From Dactylorhiza incarnata (taxonomy: Eukaryota; Streptophyta; Magnoliopsida; Asparagales; Orchidaceae): a stretch of 64,000 nt of DNA. Position numbers and translations under genes: made by a program. Under the pieces are notes generated by a model. That model was not told the DNA's origin. It did no database searches and saw only the letters and a program-made list of their open reading frames with translations. Positions 31,586 through 44,137 of the stretch are shown here, one piece after another. The stretch lies in NCBI GenBank assembly GCA_033032865.1, contig JAWHQI010000239.1:4026501-4090500 (forward strand), written 5' to 3'. How positions within the stretch are numbered: the stretch's first letter is position 1; each line of letters opens with the position of its first letter.

Positions 31586-33918
31586 TGGGAACTAGGCACG
31601 AACAGGGGATCTTATCGCACACCACCGCCAATCCACAACAAGAAGGGAATAACGGAAGAGTAGAGGTATGAACGTCTCAACCCTCTCCCATCATTCTCTT
31701 CTAAGCTACGAACCGATGACGGTGTTAAGCGAACAACCATCACACCCCAACCAGGGTTCACTATGAGCAGTAGCGGAAGTAGTACTAGCGGAAGACTAGC
31801 AGCCACGTAGTAGAGCACATAAATATAAGAGTATATAAAAACAAGACAGAAATAGCCACAACAAGGGCACAGTGGCCCCACAGTCCAAGTACAACAGTCT
31901 ATAGAAAATCTGGGGGCTCACAAGTAACATGCCAAACCAAATGAAAGGTAATATAAAAAGAGCAGTAAAAAGGTAAATCAAATGAGCTAACTATATGACT
32001 GATAATGTTGCCAAGGGTGGCAACGATTATCATCATGCCTTCTATCTCCACGCCAATTCCACGCTGAGTCCACGTCAAGTCCACGTCAAGTTCTAGAAAC
32101 GCCCACAGTTTCAGTTGCATCGCCTTCGGCGGAGCCTCCGCCTAAAATGATAAGTGCGAACGCGTCAGTCAAACTAGACTGAGTGGTTCTTCCTGCTCCC
32201 CCCAAAGCCCTAAAGCTCAAGGGAGGGAAATACCACGCTGCAGAAAGTGACAGGCAGTATATATGCAACAATAACAGACGAATAACATAGTATGTAATGA
32301 GTAAAGTAGCAACCTACCAGTTACGAGCATAAAAGTAAGCAGTGTATAAAAGACAATGAAGGTAAGTAAGCAGTGTATAAAAGACAATGAAGGTATAGGT
32401 TCTACTGTTTCGAACCTAGCGGTGTCCACACTCACGCACCCAACGATGGCTAAGCTAGAATAGTATGAAATGTGCTATCATCTAAGAGCAGTATAAGTAA
32501 AAGAATAAACCCAACTGGGATTAACATCACAAATGCACATGAAATCTACGTCATAAACTTAACAAACATACAGTGTCGAGACGTAAGCACTCGATCGAAA
32601 TCAAGTACAAACTAACGACTGGGACACTTATTCGTGGGGTAGCTAATCCCGCAGGCATCACCATCGTGGACAAACGGTGGCAGTGGCACGTCCTGGCCAC
32701 TTCTTGAGTGTTTAAGCACTATCACCCCTAGGCCTTACGTACGGCTGTCCGAGCCCGTACTCAGTCTTCACCCATACTGGCGGAACAAACAAAAGAACCG
32801 AGGCATAGCTCAGGTCGAACTCCAGGTGGCTAACACCTACACAAACAACAAACTAGGCTAGGGCGCACCTTGTTGTTCGACCATGAGGCTACCCTAGAGT
32901 CACTGTACAAACCCTCCAGAGTGTGCCACCGGGAGAGCCAGTGACCCGCCACATCACACACATGCAAACATACAACAATCACTTAGGGGAGAGAACACCC
33001 TACTAATCATCGCACCTGACGGAAAGACACTCAGCTTGTGTATCGTCCCACCCTAGCACTCTCTGCGTTACAGGTGGACATTATAGATCTCCTTGATGAG
33101 AGTCTCAAACCACTCCTCATCACTTGGGGGGAAATGAACACCCTTTCGTATCCAAGGTCACCAACAGTTACAATTCATCAGCTTTTATACTTTAGATTAA
33201 TAACCTATAATGTAATACAACATTATTCGCTCCTCAATTTATATTCTCATTCAATCACACAGTTCATTTTATCCTCATCAGGTCAGGATTGTCACTATTG
33301 CCTTCAAACAAACTTATTGAGGATTCAAAAACCTGATTCATTTCCAATATAAGGTTATACTCATCAAGACTGGATCAACCCACGAGATCTAGTCTAGGTC
33401 ATTAATCACATCCTACCTTTAGGGTTCGTGACATACTCTCGTCTACTCCCACTGAAATCATCTTATATATTCATAGCATCGAGACTGCGATCATCATTTC
33501 ATGCTCTGTCCTGGTTTCATCGTAATAGGCTTAAACCTACTAATTCTTTAAGTCTAAGTTCATTATATGTTCTTGTCATCAGACTCGTCTAAGCATTCCA
33601 AGGGTTAATAACCTCAATTATAAACCAGGATTTGGACTATCCGCTCATAGGCATCAAATATCAGTGGTTATGATAATACCCTTGGAAGGTATCATGTCGT
33701 TGGCTAAATAATACTGCAATCGACGATGCTTCCTTGGTTCGACGATTCTACCCTAAATCTGAATCACGTGACAACATACTTGATTTCATCTTCGACTCCA
33801 ATCTCCTCCGAAAGCTTCACCATTTATTCTCATTGCGCGGTTCTTCGTTGAGTTCGTCGCATGATCCATCATCGGTCTCTGCCACAAGTATTGTCGATCT
33901 TCATTGCGGAATCCATTA

Positions 33919-34006
33919 CTGATTTTCGTCGCACGCTTCTTCGTTGATTTCCGTCGCACGATCTTTCGTTGATTTCCGTCGCACGATTCTTCGTTGATTT
34001 CCGTCG
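33919..34006. repeat. 25-bp tandem repeat in LARD-like LTR
   Basis: About three and a half units built on CGTTGATTTCCGTCGCACGA. The other LTR has the same array at about 40548-40636. Further single copies of the phrase CTTCGTTGA lie on both sides. Confidence 0.85.
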
Positions 34007-35142
34007 GAATATCCATCGTCGGTCTCTGCCACAAGTATTGTTGATCTTCATTGCGGAATCCATTATTGACTTTCGTACCACGCTTCTTCGTTGATTTCTG
34101 CCGCACGATCAACACGAGTTCATTGCGAGATCTATCGTCGATCTCACCGCGCAATTTAATATTAATTCTCGACATGCGAGCGTTGTTATTTTGATTGCGC
34201 GCATCAATATTATTTACTGCTGCGCGATCGTCGTTGTTTCGACCGCGCGCGGATTAATATTATTTGTCGTCGCGCGATCGTCGTTGTTTCGACCGCGCAC
34301 ACAACAATATTTATTTATCGTCGTGTCGCACCCCGAGACTCGCGGAGAGGGGTCGCAAGGACCCACTCAAAATGATCCGCGACCACGCCGAGCACGACTA
34401 CGCTTGGGTGTCCGCGGGTCGCCGGAAAAACGGGGCCTTTACGAGAAGGTTTCTACAATTGAAACTTAAGGTCTATGCGGTGGGAGGAGTCGAGGAAGAA
34501 CGCACCTTGTGTACATGCATGCTACCCAATATCCACGTATGCGGCATTTGTTCATCGTTCCCGGCCATGATCAGATCTCACCGATCGTCGCCGATGTGGT
34601 GTCGTCCTTCTTGAGTGCGCTGCCCTATTTTTGGAGAGGGCCTTGCTACTATTTTGAGAGCTAGAATGCTCTCGGTTGGAGCGTCATCGCCGGAAATGGA
34701 GAAGATGGCTGCCTCTTGGAGTTGAGCACGAGGAGGAGCTCGGCCATGGATTCGGTCGGCCAAGAAAATAGGAAGAGTATGCGGTTTGAGGAGATCTGGA
34801 CATCACACCTCTGAAAAGGAGCAGATCATGTTCAGATCTGGATTTCCAGGTGCTGCACCTTGCCGTAGAAGAGGAGGTCGACCATGTAGAGAGGCGGAGC
34901 TTGGTGGTCTGCCTTGGTGGGGGTGGCTCGGTTTGGAGTGGAGGGGGGTCACCAGATCTCGAGAAGGAGAGCTCGTCGGAGTGAAGGAGATGAAGAAAGC
35001 CCGAGCCGCAAGGAGGAGTATCGGAGGACGCTCGGCCATGGAAGCTAGAGAGAGAGAACGAAGGAAAGAGAGGGGGGAAGCTTGAAGGCGCAAGGGAGGA
35101 GGGGAAATCGGGCTCTGGTAAGTTTCTAACCTAACATTTTGG

Positions 35143-35157
35143 TTTATATATATAAAG
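35143..35157 (-). promoter_or_regulatory. TATA box, LARD-like LTR
   Basis: TATATATATAAA-type sequence between the U3 repeats and a C/T-rich leader (minus). The other LTR has it at about 41770-41783. This places a very long R/U5 of more than 3 kb downstream. Confidence 0.55.
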
Positions 35158-35439
35158 ATTATAATTTATAATATAATAATCATAATAATAATAGTAATAA
35201 TATTAAAGTAGTATTATTGTTATCAACAAATAAACGCTGGGACGATGCAATAGAGAGCCTGGAATTCGTCCCGGAAGGGCTCGTTACGACCGTCTCTTCT
35301 ATATGCACCCATGAAAATTATCAACGATCAATTCCGAGTTTGTTTGCTCATTTTACGCTCTCCGGAGCGTTCGCGGCCTAATTTGACTTAAACGTCGAAA
35401 TTCCTACAAACGACGTCGGAATCGCAAACGGATAAATCC

Positions 35440-35945
35440 GTTGAACTCAAACTATTATGATGAGTCTAATAAGACTGGTTGTTGTCGATTGAAAGGTGGT
35501 TTCGCCTATTTCACCACTTTGGATAAATATGTTATTCGCGGACCACATTATAATTTCGCATTCTCATCAGAATCGAGCGCGGATAGTTTTGTTGAACTCG
35601 TATAAGCTTCACGAGTCTAACAAAATTGACTGAGGAAAATTTCGAGACCATTTGCTCGATTTCACCTTTTAGATAATTTCATTACTTAATTTCGCGTCGA
35701 CACGACAGATTCTCCGATACTCATCGGAATTGAGTGCGGTCGACTCCATTGGACTCGTATCAGTTTTACGAGTCTAACAAAACCAACTAAGGTCTATTAT
35801 GAGGTCATTTGCACAATAATCATATTTGAGGTGTTGCGTAGCTCGAGGCGACTGTTTTAGTCGACTTCATATATACGTATCGAAATGCGACGAAACGAAC
35901 GTCGTTAAATTCATATCGGTCTTACGAGTGTAACATCACTGAACG
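35440..35945. repeat. Four degenerate 151-157-bp U3 repeats
   Basis: The phrase GTTGAACTCGTAT, a short spacer, then ACGAGTCTAACAAAA recurs at 35440, 35591, 35748 and 35904 (spacings 151, 157, 156). The two arms ACTCGTA and TACGAGT are complementary, so each repeat has a palindrome. Matching repeats occupy about 42060-42570 in the other LTR and resemble the 157-bp repeats at 2727-3041. Confidence 0.82.
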
Positions 35946-36144
35946 GAGTCCATTCGGAACTCATTTGCTCAAAAAGCTTATTTGAGTCATTATAGCTTGA
36001 AATTCGGAGTAAACCAATTGTAATTGGTTCACAGGACCAAGAAGATCACATTGGTCATGAATAGACTCACCAAAATGGGTCGATTGAACCAGTTAGGTCC
36101 CCTATGGGTTCAATCGGTCAGGCCATGAATTTTGGGATGTTACA

Positions 36145-38201
36145 AATCCAATAAAACAAAGAGAATTTTCGTCCCTGAAAATGTGAATGGAGCAGGGTTT
36201 TTTTTTTTCTAGATGAGAGTAAAACATACTCTTCATAGACAGTTGTGAATACTTCACACAACAATTTCAAGTTCATATATACATTCTCAATCGTTATGAT
36301 TCATACGTAGAATCTAGATTGTATGAGCGCTCTTGTCTTGTAAAGTTATACGAACTAGTAGTGACACACACTTTTTGACAATAACTACATCAGTCTAAAC
36401 TGATTCGATTGTGATTTAATTTCAATCACACAACATACAAGAAGGTATTCCGCGAGATCGTGGTGTGCACGACATCATGCAGGCTACCCATTTATAAACA
36501 TACGATGCATCAGGCTACCGCTACCAACCTCACTATCACAGTACAGGTTCAATGAACCAACAAAACTGTCGAGTCACCAACTCGTTTACATCTTGTAGGA
36601 CTGGATCTCAAAACACTAGATCCCTACTACAAGTGTCATCAAAGGTTTCCTTGCATCAATAACTTTCCTGCCAGACATAAGTCTCCAGCACACATCCTCG
36701 GTAACCTAATTTAGTTTACAATGTCATTACATTATATACGCAAACCAGTGCGTCAACGCAACTACTGTGAATTCATGAGAACTAGAGACTAAATTGAGAG
36801 TATCAACATTCATCTCAAACTATATGTCGAACAAGGTGGATAAGCCAACCAGGCTTCTATATGGATTTAGTGTATACAAAAAACATCTTGAGTAGTGTCT
36901 ACTCATCACAATTCACACCTTACAAAGTTCGACATACATCTAGTGATTTCACCTGGTCTATAATATAATTTTATGAATTTGTTAACTTAACAAATAATAT
37001 TTCAAAACCTTAGCACTATGAGTGCTACGATTTTGAACCATTTATCTATAATTTGCCACTTTTGAAAACATCTCTCTTTGATCAACAATCAAATACGACT
37101 CCAACTTAACAAATTTCTCAGGCGTCCCCTTAAAATTTGTCATGCGGTCATCAGACCGACCATTGACCACTGAGAGATACTACAACACTATCGAAAGGGT
37201 TTAGGTTTTCATTCAACTACACCCTTGATCTAAAAATTAAGGAGTTTAAACAGTTAATCGAATTAACTAATTATTGTATTCTCTTTAAGAGCTTATTCAG
37301 CAAAAAGAGAAAGGTAACTCGAATGAATCAACATTCTAACATAACCACCAGAGATCAATATCATCAGGACTTTTGTTGTGTTGTCAGTGCACTAACAACA
37401 CAACAAAAGTTTTTGGTGGGCAAATTAAATATTGATTATTTGACTTCAAAATTCCCCAATAAAACAAAGAGGAATCAACCCGGGGTATAAATGAGATGAC
37501 AATTTTCTTTTCCTCGAAGGAGCACACGGGTTTGTAAGATGCCTAAATCCCAATAAAACAAGAGGCACAACCCGGGGTGGTCAAACGAAGGTGAATGAAT
37601 TTAGATTCGTTGAGAGTGTGCGCGGAAGAGTTAAAATATTTTTTGAAGACTATGACTCTCCAACCTTCAGGTAACAAAGTAGTATGCTACCACCCTTGAA
37701 AGAATGTTTTGGGGTATAATGTTTAACCCTCGACCATAACACCCGAGCGAACACACACCGTTATGAAAAACATTATTCTCAAAAATTCGGTGTAATCATT
37801 TACGTTGAGATTATCCAACTATCTTTAACCTGTGTCTAGGTTGTCTAAAGTTATGCTAGTTGAAGTTTACTAAACTAAGTTGGATGTCAAATCCTAGTTG
37901 TTCTCATGTCTAAATTGTCTAAAGTGAAACTAATTTAAGTTTACTAGACTATGTTGGTTGTCATATCCTAGTTGTTCTCATGTCTAAGTTGTCTAAAGTT
38001 GAAAAGTTTCTATTGATTTTCTACGTTCTTTAGACTTGTACTTGAAGTTGTGCTAATTTTCTGTCTCTAATTATCCTTCGGGTCCACCACCATTTCCGTT
38101 GCATTGGTTCGTCCCGAACCAAGCAACAATGACTATTGGTCAAGAAGGTGTTTATGTGACTACTACTGGCTCAAGCAATCAATTTTTGGCTCTGATCCAT
38201 T
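36145..38201 (-). other. Noncoding internal domain of LARD-like element
   Basis: No frame above 60 codons on either strand and no gag or pol residue pattern. The phrase CCAATAAAACAAAGAG, found next to the LTR (36148-36163), recurs at 37456-37471 and, slightly changed, at 37550-37564, each time followed by a CAACCCGGGG block in the two inner copies. A 37860-38000 stretch has a twice-repeated TTGTCTAAAGT phrase. No clear polypurine tract borders the 3' LTR. Confidence 0.8.
38187..38199 (-). other. Primer binding site, variant initiator-Met
   Basis: Minus strand TGGATCAGAGCCA, which equals the usual TGGTATCAGAGCCA less one T. It lies 2 bp from the LTR edge and fixes the element's orientation. 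Confidence 0.8.
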
Positions 38202-41200
38202 TGTAAAACCCCCCCTTCGGAACTAGGCACGAACAGGGGATCTTATCGCACACCACCGCCAATCCACAACAAGAAGGGAATAACGGAAGAGTAGAGGTAT
38301 GAACGTCTCAAACCTCTCCCATCATTCTCTTCTATGCTACGAACCGACGACGGTGTTAAGCGAACAACCATCACACCCCAACCAGGGTTCACTATGAGCA
38401 GTAACGGAAGTAGTACTAGCGGAAGACTAGCAGCCACGTAGTAGAGCACAGAAATATAAGAGTATATAAAAACAAGACAGAAATAGCCACAACAAGGGCA
38501 CGGTGGCCCCATAGTCCAAGTACAACAGTCTATAGAAAATCTGGAGGCTCACAAGTAACATGCCAAACCAGATGAAAGGTAATATAAAAAGTGCAGTAAA
38601 AAGGTAAATCAAAAGAGCTAACTATATGACTGATAATGTTGCCAGGTGTGGCAACGATTATCATCATGCCTTCTATCTCCACGCCAAGTCCACGTCGAGT
38701 CCACGTCAAGTCCACGTCAAGTTCTAGAAACGCCCACGGTTTCAGTTGCATCGCCTTCGGTGGAGCCTTCGCCTAAAATGATAAGCGTGAACGCGTCAGT
38801 CAAACTAGACTGAGTGGTTCTTCCCGCTCCCCCCAAAGCCCAAACGCTCAAGGGAGGGAAATACCACGCTGCAGAAAATGACAGGCAGTATATATACAAC
38901 AATAACAGACGAATAACATAGTATGTAATGAGTAAAGTAGCAACCTATCAGTTACGAGCATATAAGTAAGCAGTGTATAAAAGACAATGAAGGTAAGTAA
39001 GCAGTGTATAAAAGACAATGAAGGTATAAGTTCTACTATTTCGAACCTAGCGGTGTCCACACTCACGCACCCAACGATGGCTAAGCTAGAACAGTATGAA
39101 ACGTGCTATCATCTAAGAGCAGTATAAGTAAAAGAATATACCCAACTGGGATTAACATCACAAATGCACATGAAATCTACGTCGACATAAACTTAACAAA
39201 CACACAGTGTCGAGACGTAAGCACTCGATCGAAATCAAGTACAAACTAACGACTGGCACACTTATTCGTGGGGTAGCTAATCCCACAGGCACTACCATCG
39301 TGGCCAAACGGTGGCAGTGGCACGTCCTGGCCACTTCTAGAGTGCTTAAGCACTATCTCCCTTAGGCCTTACGTACGGTTGTCCGAGCCCGTACTTAGTC
39401 ATTGCCCATACTGGCGGAACAAACAAAAGAACCGGGGCATAGCTCAGGTCGAACTCCAGGTGGCTAACACCTACACAAACAACAAACTAGGCTAGGGTAC
39501 ACGTTGTTGTTCCTAGAGTCACTGTACGAACCCTCCGGAGTGTGCCACCGGGAGAGCCAGTGACCCGCCACATCAAACACATGCAAACATACAACAATCA
39601 CTTAGGGGAGAGAACACTCTACTAATCATCGCACCTGAGGGAAAGACACTCAGCTTGTGTATCATCCCACCCTAGCACTCTTTGCGCTACAGGTGGACAT
39701 TATAGATCTCCTTGATGAGAGTCTCAAACCACTCCTCATCACTTGGGGGGGGGGGGGGAATGAACACCCTTTCATATCCAAGGTCACCAACATTTACAAT
39801 TCATCAACTTTTATACTTTAGATTAATAACCTATAATGTAATACAACATTATTCGCTCCTCAATTTATATTCTCATAAAATCACACAGTTCATTTTACCC
39901 TCATCAGGTCAGGATTGTCATTATTTCCTTCAAACATACTTATTGAGGATTCAAAAATCTGATTCATTTCCAATATAAGGTTATACTCATCAAGACTGGA
40001 TCAACCCACAAGATCTAGTCTAGGTCATTAATCACATCCTACCTTTAGGGTTCGTGACGTACTCTCATCAACTCCCATTGAAATCATCTTATATATTCAT
40101 AGCATCGAGACTGCAATCATCATTTCATGCCCGGTCCTGGTTTCATCGTAATAGGCTTAAACCTACTAATTCTTCAAGTCTAAGTTCATTATATGTTCTT
40201 GTCATCAGACTCGTCTAAGCATTCCAAGGGTTAATAACCTCAATTATAAACCAGGATTTGGACTATCCGCTCATAGACATCAAATATCAGCAGTTATGAT
40301 AATACCCTTGGAAGGTATCATGTCGTTGGCTAAATAATACTGCAATCGACGATGCTTCCTTGGTTCGACGATTCTACCCTAAATCTGAATCACGTGACAA
40401 CAGACTTGATTTCATCTTCGACGACAATCTCCTCCGAAAGCTTCACCATTTATTTCCATTATGCCGTTCTCCGTTAAGTTCGTCGCATGTTCCACCATCG
40501 GTCTCTGCCGCAAGTATTGTTGATCTTCGTTGCGGAATCCATTACCGATTTTCGTCGCACGCTTCTTCGTTGATTTCCGTCGCACGATCTTTCGTTGATT
40601 TCCGTCGCACGATTCTTCGTTGATTTCCGTCGCAAGATCCATCATCGGTCTCTGCCACAAGAATTGTTGATCTTCATTGCGGAATCCATTATTGACTTTC
40701 GTAGCACGCTTCTTCGTTGATTTTCGACGCACGATCAACACGAGTTCATTGCGAGATCTACCGTCGATCTCACCGCACAATTTAATATTAATTCTCGACG
40801 TGCAAGCGTTGTTATTTTGATCGTGCGCATCAATATTATTTACCGCCGCGCGATCGTCATTGTTTCGCCCGCGCGCGCATTAATATTATTTGTCGTCACG
40901 CGATCGTCGTTGTTTCGACCGCGCACACAACAATATTTATTTATCGTCGTGTCGCACCCCGAGACTCGCGGAGAGGGGTCGCAAGGACCCACTCAAAATG
41001 ATCCGCGACCACGCCGAGAACGACTACGCTCGGGAGTCCGCGGGTCGCCGAAAAAACGGGGCCTTTGCGAGAAGGTTTCTACAATTGAAACTTAAGATCT
41101 ATGTGGAGGGAGGAGTCGAGGAAGAACACACCTTGTGTCCATGCATGCTACCCAATATCCGTGTCTGCGGCATTTGTTCGACATTCCCGGCCATGATCAG

Positions 41201-42772
41201 ATCTCACCGATCGTCGCCGATGTGGTGTCTTCCTTCTTGAGTGCGTTGCCCTATTTTTGGAGAGGGCCTTGCTACTGTTTTGAGAGCTAGAATGCTCTCG
41301 GTTAGAGCGTCATCGCCGAAAATGGAGAAGATGGCTGCCTTTTGGAGTTTAGCACGAGGGGGAGCTCGGCCATGAATTCGGTCGGCCAAGAAAATAGGAA
41401 GAATTGGTGGTTTGAGGAGATCTGGACATCACCCCTCTGAAATGGAGCAGATCATGTTCAGATCTGGATTTCCTGGTGCTGCACCTCGCCGTAGAAGAGG
41501 AGGTCGACCATGTAGAGAGGCGGAGCTTGGTGGTCGGCCTTGGTGTGGGTGGCTCGGTTTGGATAGGAGGGGGGTCACCAGATCTCGAGAAGGAGAGCTC
41601 GCCGGAGTGAAGGAGATGAAGCGAGCCCGAGCCGCAAGGAGGAGCGTCGGAGGAGGCTCGGCCATGGAAGCTAGAGAGAGAGAACAAAGGAAAGAGAGGG
41701 GGGAAGCTTGACGGCGCAAGGGAGGAGGGGAAATTGGGCTTTGGTAAGTTTCTAACCTAACATTTAGGTTGATATATATATAGAGATTATAATTTATAAT
41801 ATAATAATCATAATAATAATAGTAATAATATTAAAGTAGTATTATTGTTATCAACAAATAAACGCTTGTACGATGCAATAGAGAGCCTGGAATTCATCCC
41901 GGAAGGGCTCGTTACGATCGTCTCTTCTATACTCACCCATCAAAATGATCAACGATCAATTCCGAGTTTGTTTGCTCATTTTACGCTCTCCGGAGCGTTC
42001 GCGGCCTAATTTGACTTAAACGTTAAAACTCCTGCAAACGACGTCGGAATCGCAAATGGATAAATCCGTTGAACTCATACTATTGTGACGAGTCTAACAA
42101 GACTGATTGTGGTCGATTGAGAGGTGGTTTCGCCTATTTCACCACTTTGGATAAATATGTTATTCGCAGACCACATTATAATTTCGCATTCTCATCAGAA
42201 TCGAGCGCGGACAGTTTTGTTGAACTCGTATAAGATTCACAAGTCTAACAAAACTGACTGAGGTAAATTCCGAGACCGTTTGCTCGATTTCACCTTTTAG
42301 ATAATTTCGTTACTTAATTTCGCATCGACACGACAGATTCTCCGATACTCATCAGAATTGAGTGCGGTCGACTCCGTTGGACTCGTATCAGTTTTACGAG
42401 TCTAACAAAACCAACTAAGGTCTATTATGAGGTCATTTGCACAATAATCATATTTGAGGCGTTGCGTAGCTCGAGGCGACTGTTTTGGTCGACTTCATAT
42501 ATACGCATCGAAATGCGACGAAACGAACGTCGTTGAATTCATATCGGTCTTACGAGTGTAACATCACTGAACGGAGTCCATTCTGAACTCGTTTGCTCAA
42601 AAAGCTTATTTGAGTCCTTATAGCTTGAAATTCGGAGTAAACCAATTGTAATTGGTTCACAGGACCAAGAAGATCACATTGGTCATGAATAGACTCACCA
42701 AAAGGGGTCGATTGAACCAGTTAGGTCCCCTATGGGTTCAATCGGTCAGGCCATGAATTTTGGGATGTTACA
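38202..42772 (-). repeat. LARD-like 5' LTR (4571 bp)
   Basis: Complete edges TGTAAAACC and GATGTTACA on the plus strand. Carries a G run of 12 at about 39747-39758 absent from the other LTR (7 G). Confidence 0.93.
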
Positions 42773-42777
42773 TATGC

Positions 42778-43835
42778 GTCCCAAAAGGTGCCAATTTACA
42801 GGAAGAATTGATGAACAAGGCTCACTTTACTAAGTACTCGATTCACCCAGGGAGCACAAAGATGTACTTGGATATAAAGAGACACTTTTGGCGGCCAGGT
42901 ATGAAGAAAGGCATTGCTCTCTACGTAGCCAAGTGCCATACTTGTGCGTTGGTGAAGGTTGAATGTCAAAGACTTGGTGGGTGTCTGAAATCTTTGCCGA
43001 TTTTGGATAGGATGTTCGACGATATTTCGATGGATTTCGTGACAGATTGTCGAGGTCGCAGCATGGAAATGATGCCATTTGGGTGATCGTAGATCATTTG
43101 ACAAAAGTATCGCACTTCATTCCGAACAGGAAGGATGATTTCGTGGAAAATCAATCCAAACTTTATGTTGATAACATTGTACGATTGCACGGAGTTCCCC
43201 GTAGCATCGTGAGTGATCGGGATGGGCGTTTCACATCAAATGATAGAAAGTTGATTCACTAACTATTGGGTATTAAGCAAAAGATTAGCCCGACCTTCCA
43301 CCCGCAAACAGATGGACAGGTCGAGAGGACCAATAGGACGATGGAAGACATGCTCCAGATGTGCGTCTTAGATTTTAGAAAGAGATTGGAGGACCACCTC
43401 AATATGATCAAATTTTCCTACAACAACAGCTACCAATCAAGCATTAAAATGGCACCCTTTGAGGCCCTTTATGGTAGAAGGTGTCGTACGCCTTTGGCTT
43501 AGGAGAAAATGGGCGACACAAAGTTGTTGAAGCGCAAGGACATGGAAAAAGAAAATACATTGATACGGGCAATACGAGAGCGGTTGTTAATTGACCTGGA
43601 TAGGCAAGCAAAAATATTATAATGCGAGTCACCGAAATATCGAGTTCGCCATTGGTGACAGGGTTTACTTGAAGTTCAAACTATTCAAGGGAGTATCAAG
43701 GATCCGACGCTTGAAAAAGCTAATTCCACGGTACGTAGGACCGTTTGAGATCTTGGACGCATTAGTGAAGCTGCTACCGGCTTGCTCTATCTACGGAGTT
43801 AAGCGGTTTGCATGACATATTTAACATTTTAGTGT
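42778..43835 (+). pseudogene. Plus chromovirus integrase, resumed
   Basis: Continues the integrase broken at 31585. Zinc region intact by residue: NKAHFTKYSIHPG and AKCHTCALVK. Core: Asp in DDISMDF, Asp in [10 protein letters not shown], Glu in TDGQVERTNRTMEDML. C-terminal part: FAIGDRVYLKFKLFKGVSR. Split over four frames (42760-43086, 43047-43262, 43266-43502, 43591-43815) by stops and single-base shifts. Confidence 0.92.
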
Positions 43836-43879
43836 TGAGAAAGGCTGTAAAGAGCCTACACGTATTGTTGCAGTTGACG

Positions 43880-44075
43880 AAGTGCCGATAGATGGTGGGA
43901 TAGAGATAAAAGTCAAGCCCATTAGCATCGAAGACACCAAAGTGAGACAGTTACGAAACAAATCCATCTGAATGGTAATGGTTCATTTGGATAATTGCGG
44001 GAGAGAGGGACTCTCTTGGAAAAGAGAGAAAACCATGCTTGAGAAGTACCCCAAGCTATTCCTCTCGTGTATAAT
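43880..44075 (+). pseudogene. Chromodomain remnant of plus chromovirus
   Basis: ISIEDTKVRQLRNKSI, a stop, then GREGLSWKREKTMLEKYPK. Same pattern as the chromodomain tail of the minus copy; it confirms the chromovirus assignment. Followed within 60 bp by the polypurine tract. Confidence 0.8.
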
Positions 44076-44123
44076 TTAATTTTGTACTTTACTATTTTCA
44101 TAATTTTGGGACGAGTTTCTTTT

Positions 44124-44136
44124 AAGGGAGGTGGAG
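44124..44136 (+). other. Polypurine tract
   Basis: AAGGGAGGTGGAG directly before TGTAACACCCC. Confidence 0.85.
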
Positions 44137-44137
44137 T

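Larger units (their letters stand above)
31586..36144 (-). repeat. LARD-like 3' LTR (4559 bp)
   Basis: Lacks about 15 bp at its plus-strand left edge (after the first TG) compared with the other LTR, which has TGTAAAACCCCCCC there. Contains a 31-bp direct duplication (32334-32396), a 25-bp tandem (33919-34006), a TATA box (minus, 35143-35157) and four U3 repeats (35440-35940). Short frames (for example 34803-35093 minus) are shared by both LTRs only because the LTRs are copies. Confidence 0.93.
31586..42772 (-). mobile_element. LARD-like retrotransposon, 11.2 kb
   Basis: Two direct repeats of about 4.56 kb (31586-36144, 38202-42772) flank 2.06 kb with no coding domain. The target duplication TATGC at 31581-31585 and 42773-42777 interrupts a chromovirus integrase; removing the element and one TATGC restores that reading frame. 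On the minus strand the LTR starts TGTAACATCCC and ends TTTTACA, and a primer site TGGATCAGAGCCA follows (38187-38199). Giant LTRs plus a short noncoding interior define LARD elements, which depend on proteins from other Ty3 elements. Only about 8 differences in the first 340 LTR bases: the youngest datable insertion here. Confidence 0.93.

Noticed and set aside
31612..32435. Hydrophobic short frames on the minus strand, repeated at 38243-39066
   Set aside because: LTR sequence with composition-driven hydrophobic frames; no conserved domain.
34264..35093. Frames of 90-116 codons inside the LARD-like LTR, also at 40890-41719
   Set aside because: Present in both LTRs only because LTRs are copies of each other; no recognised motif.
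35101..35130. Plus-strand splice donor (GGTAAGT) suggesting a host exon
   Set aside because: Repeated in both LARD-like LTRs, and the neighbouring plus-strand frame has no domain.
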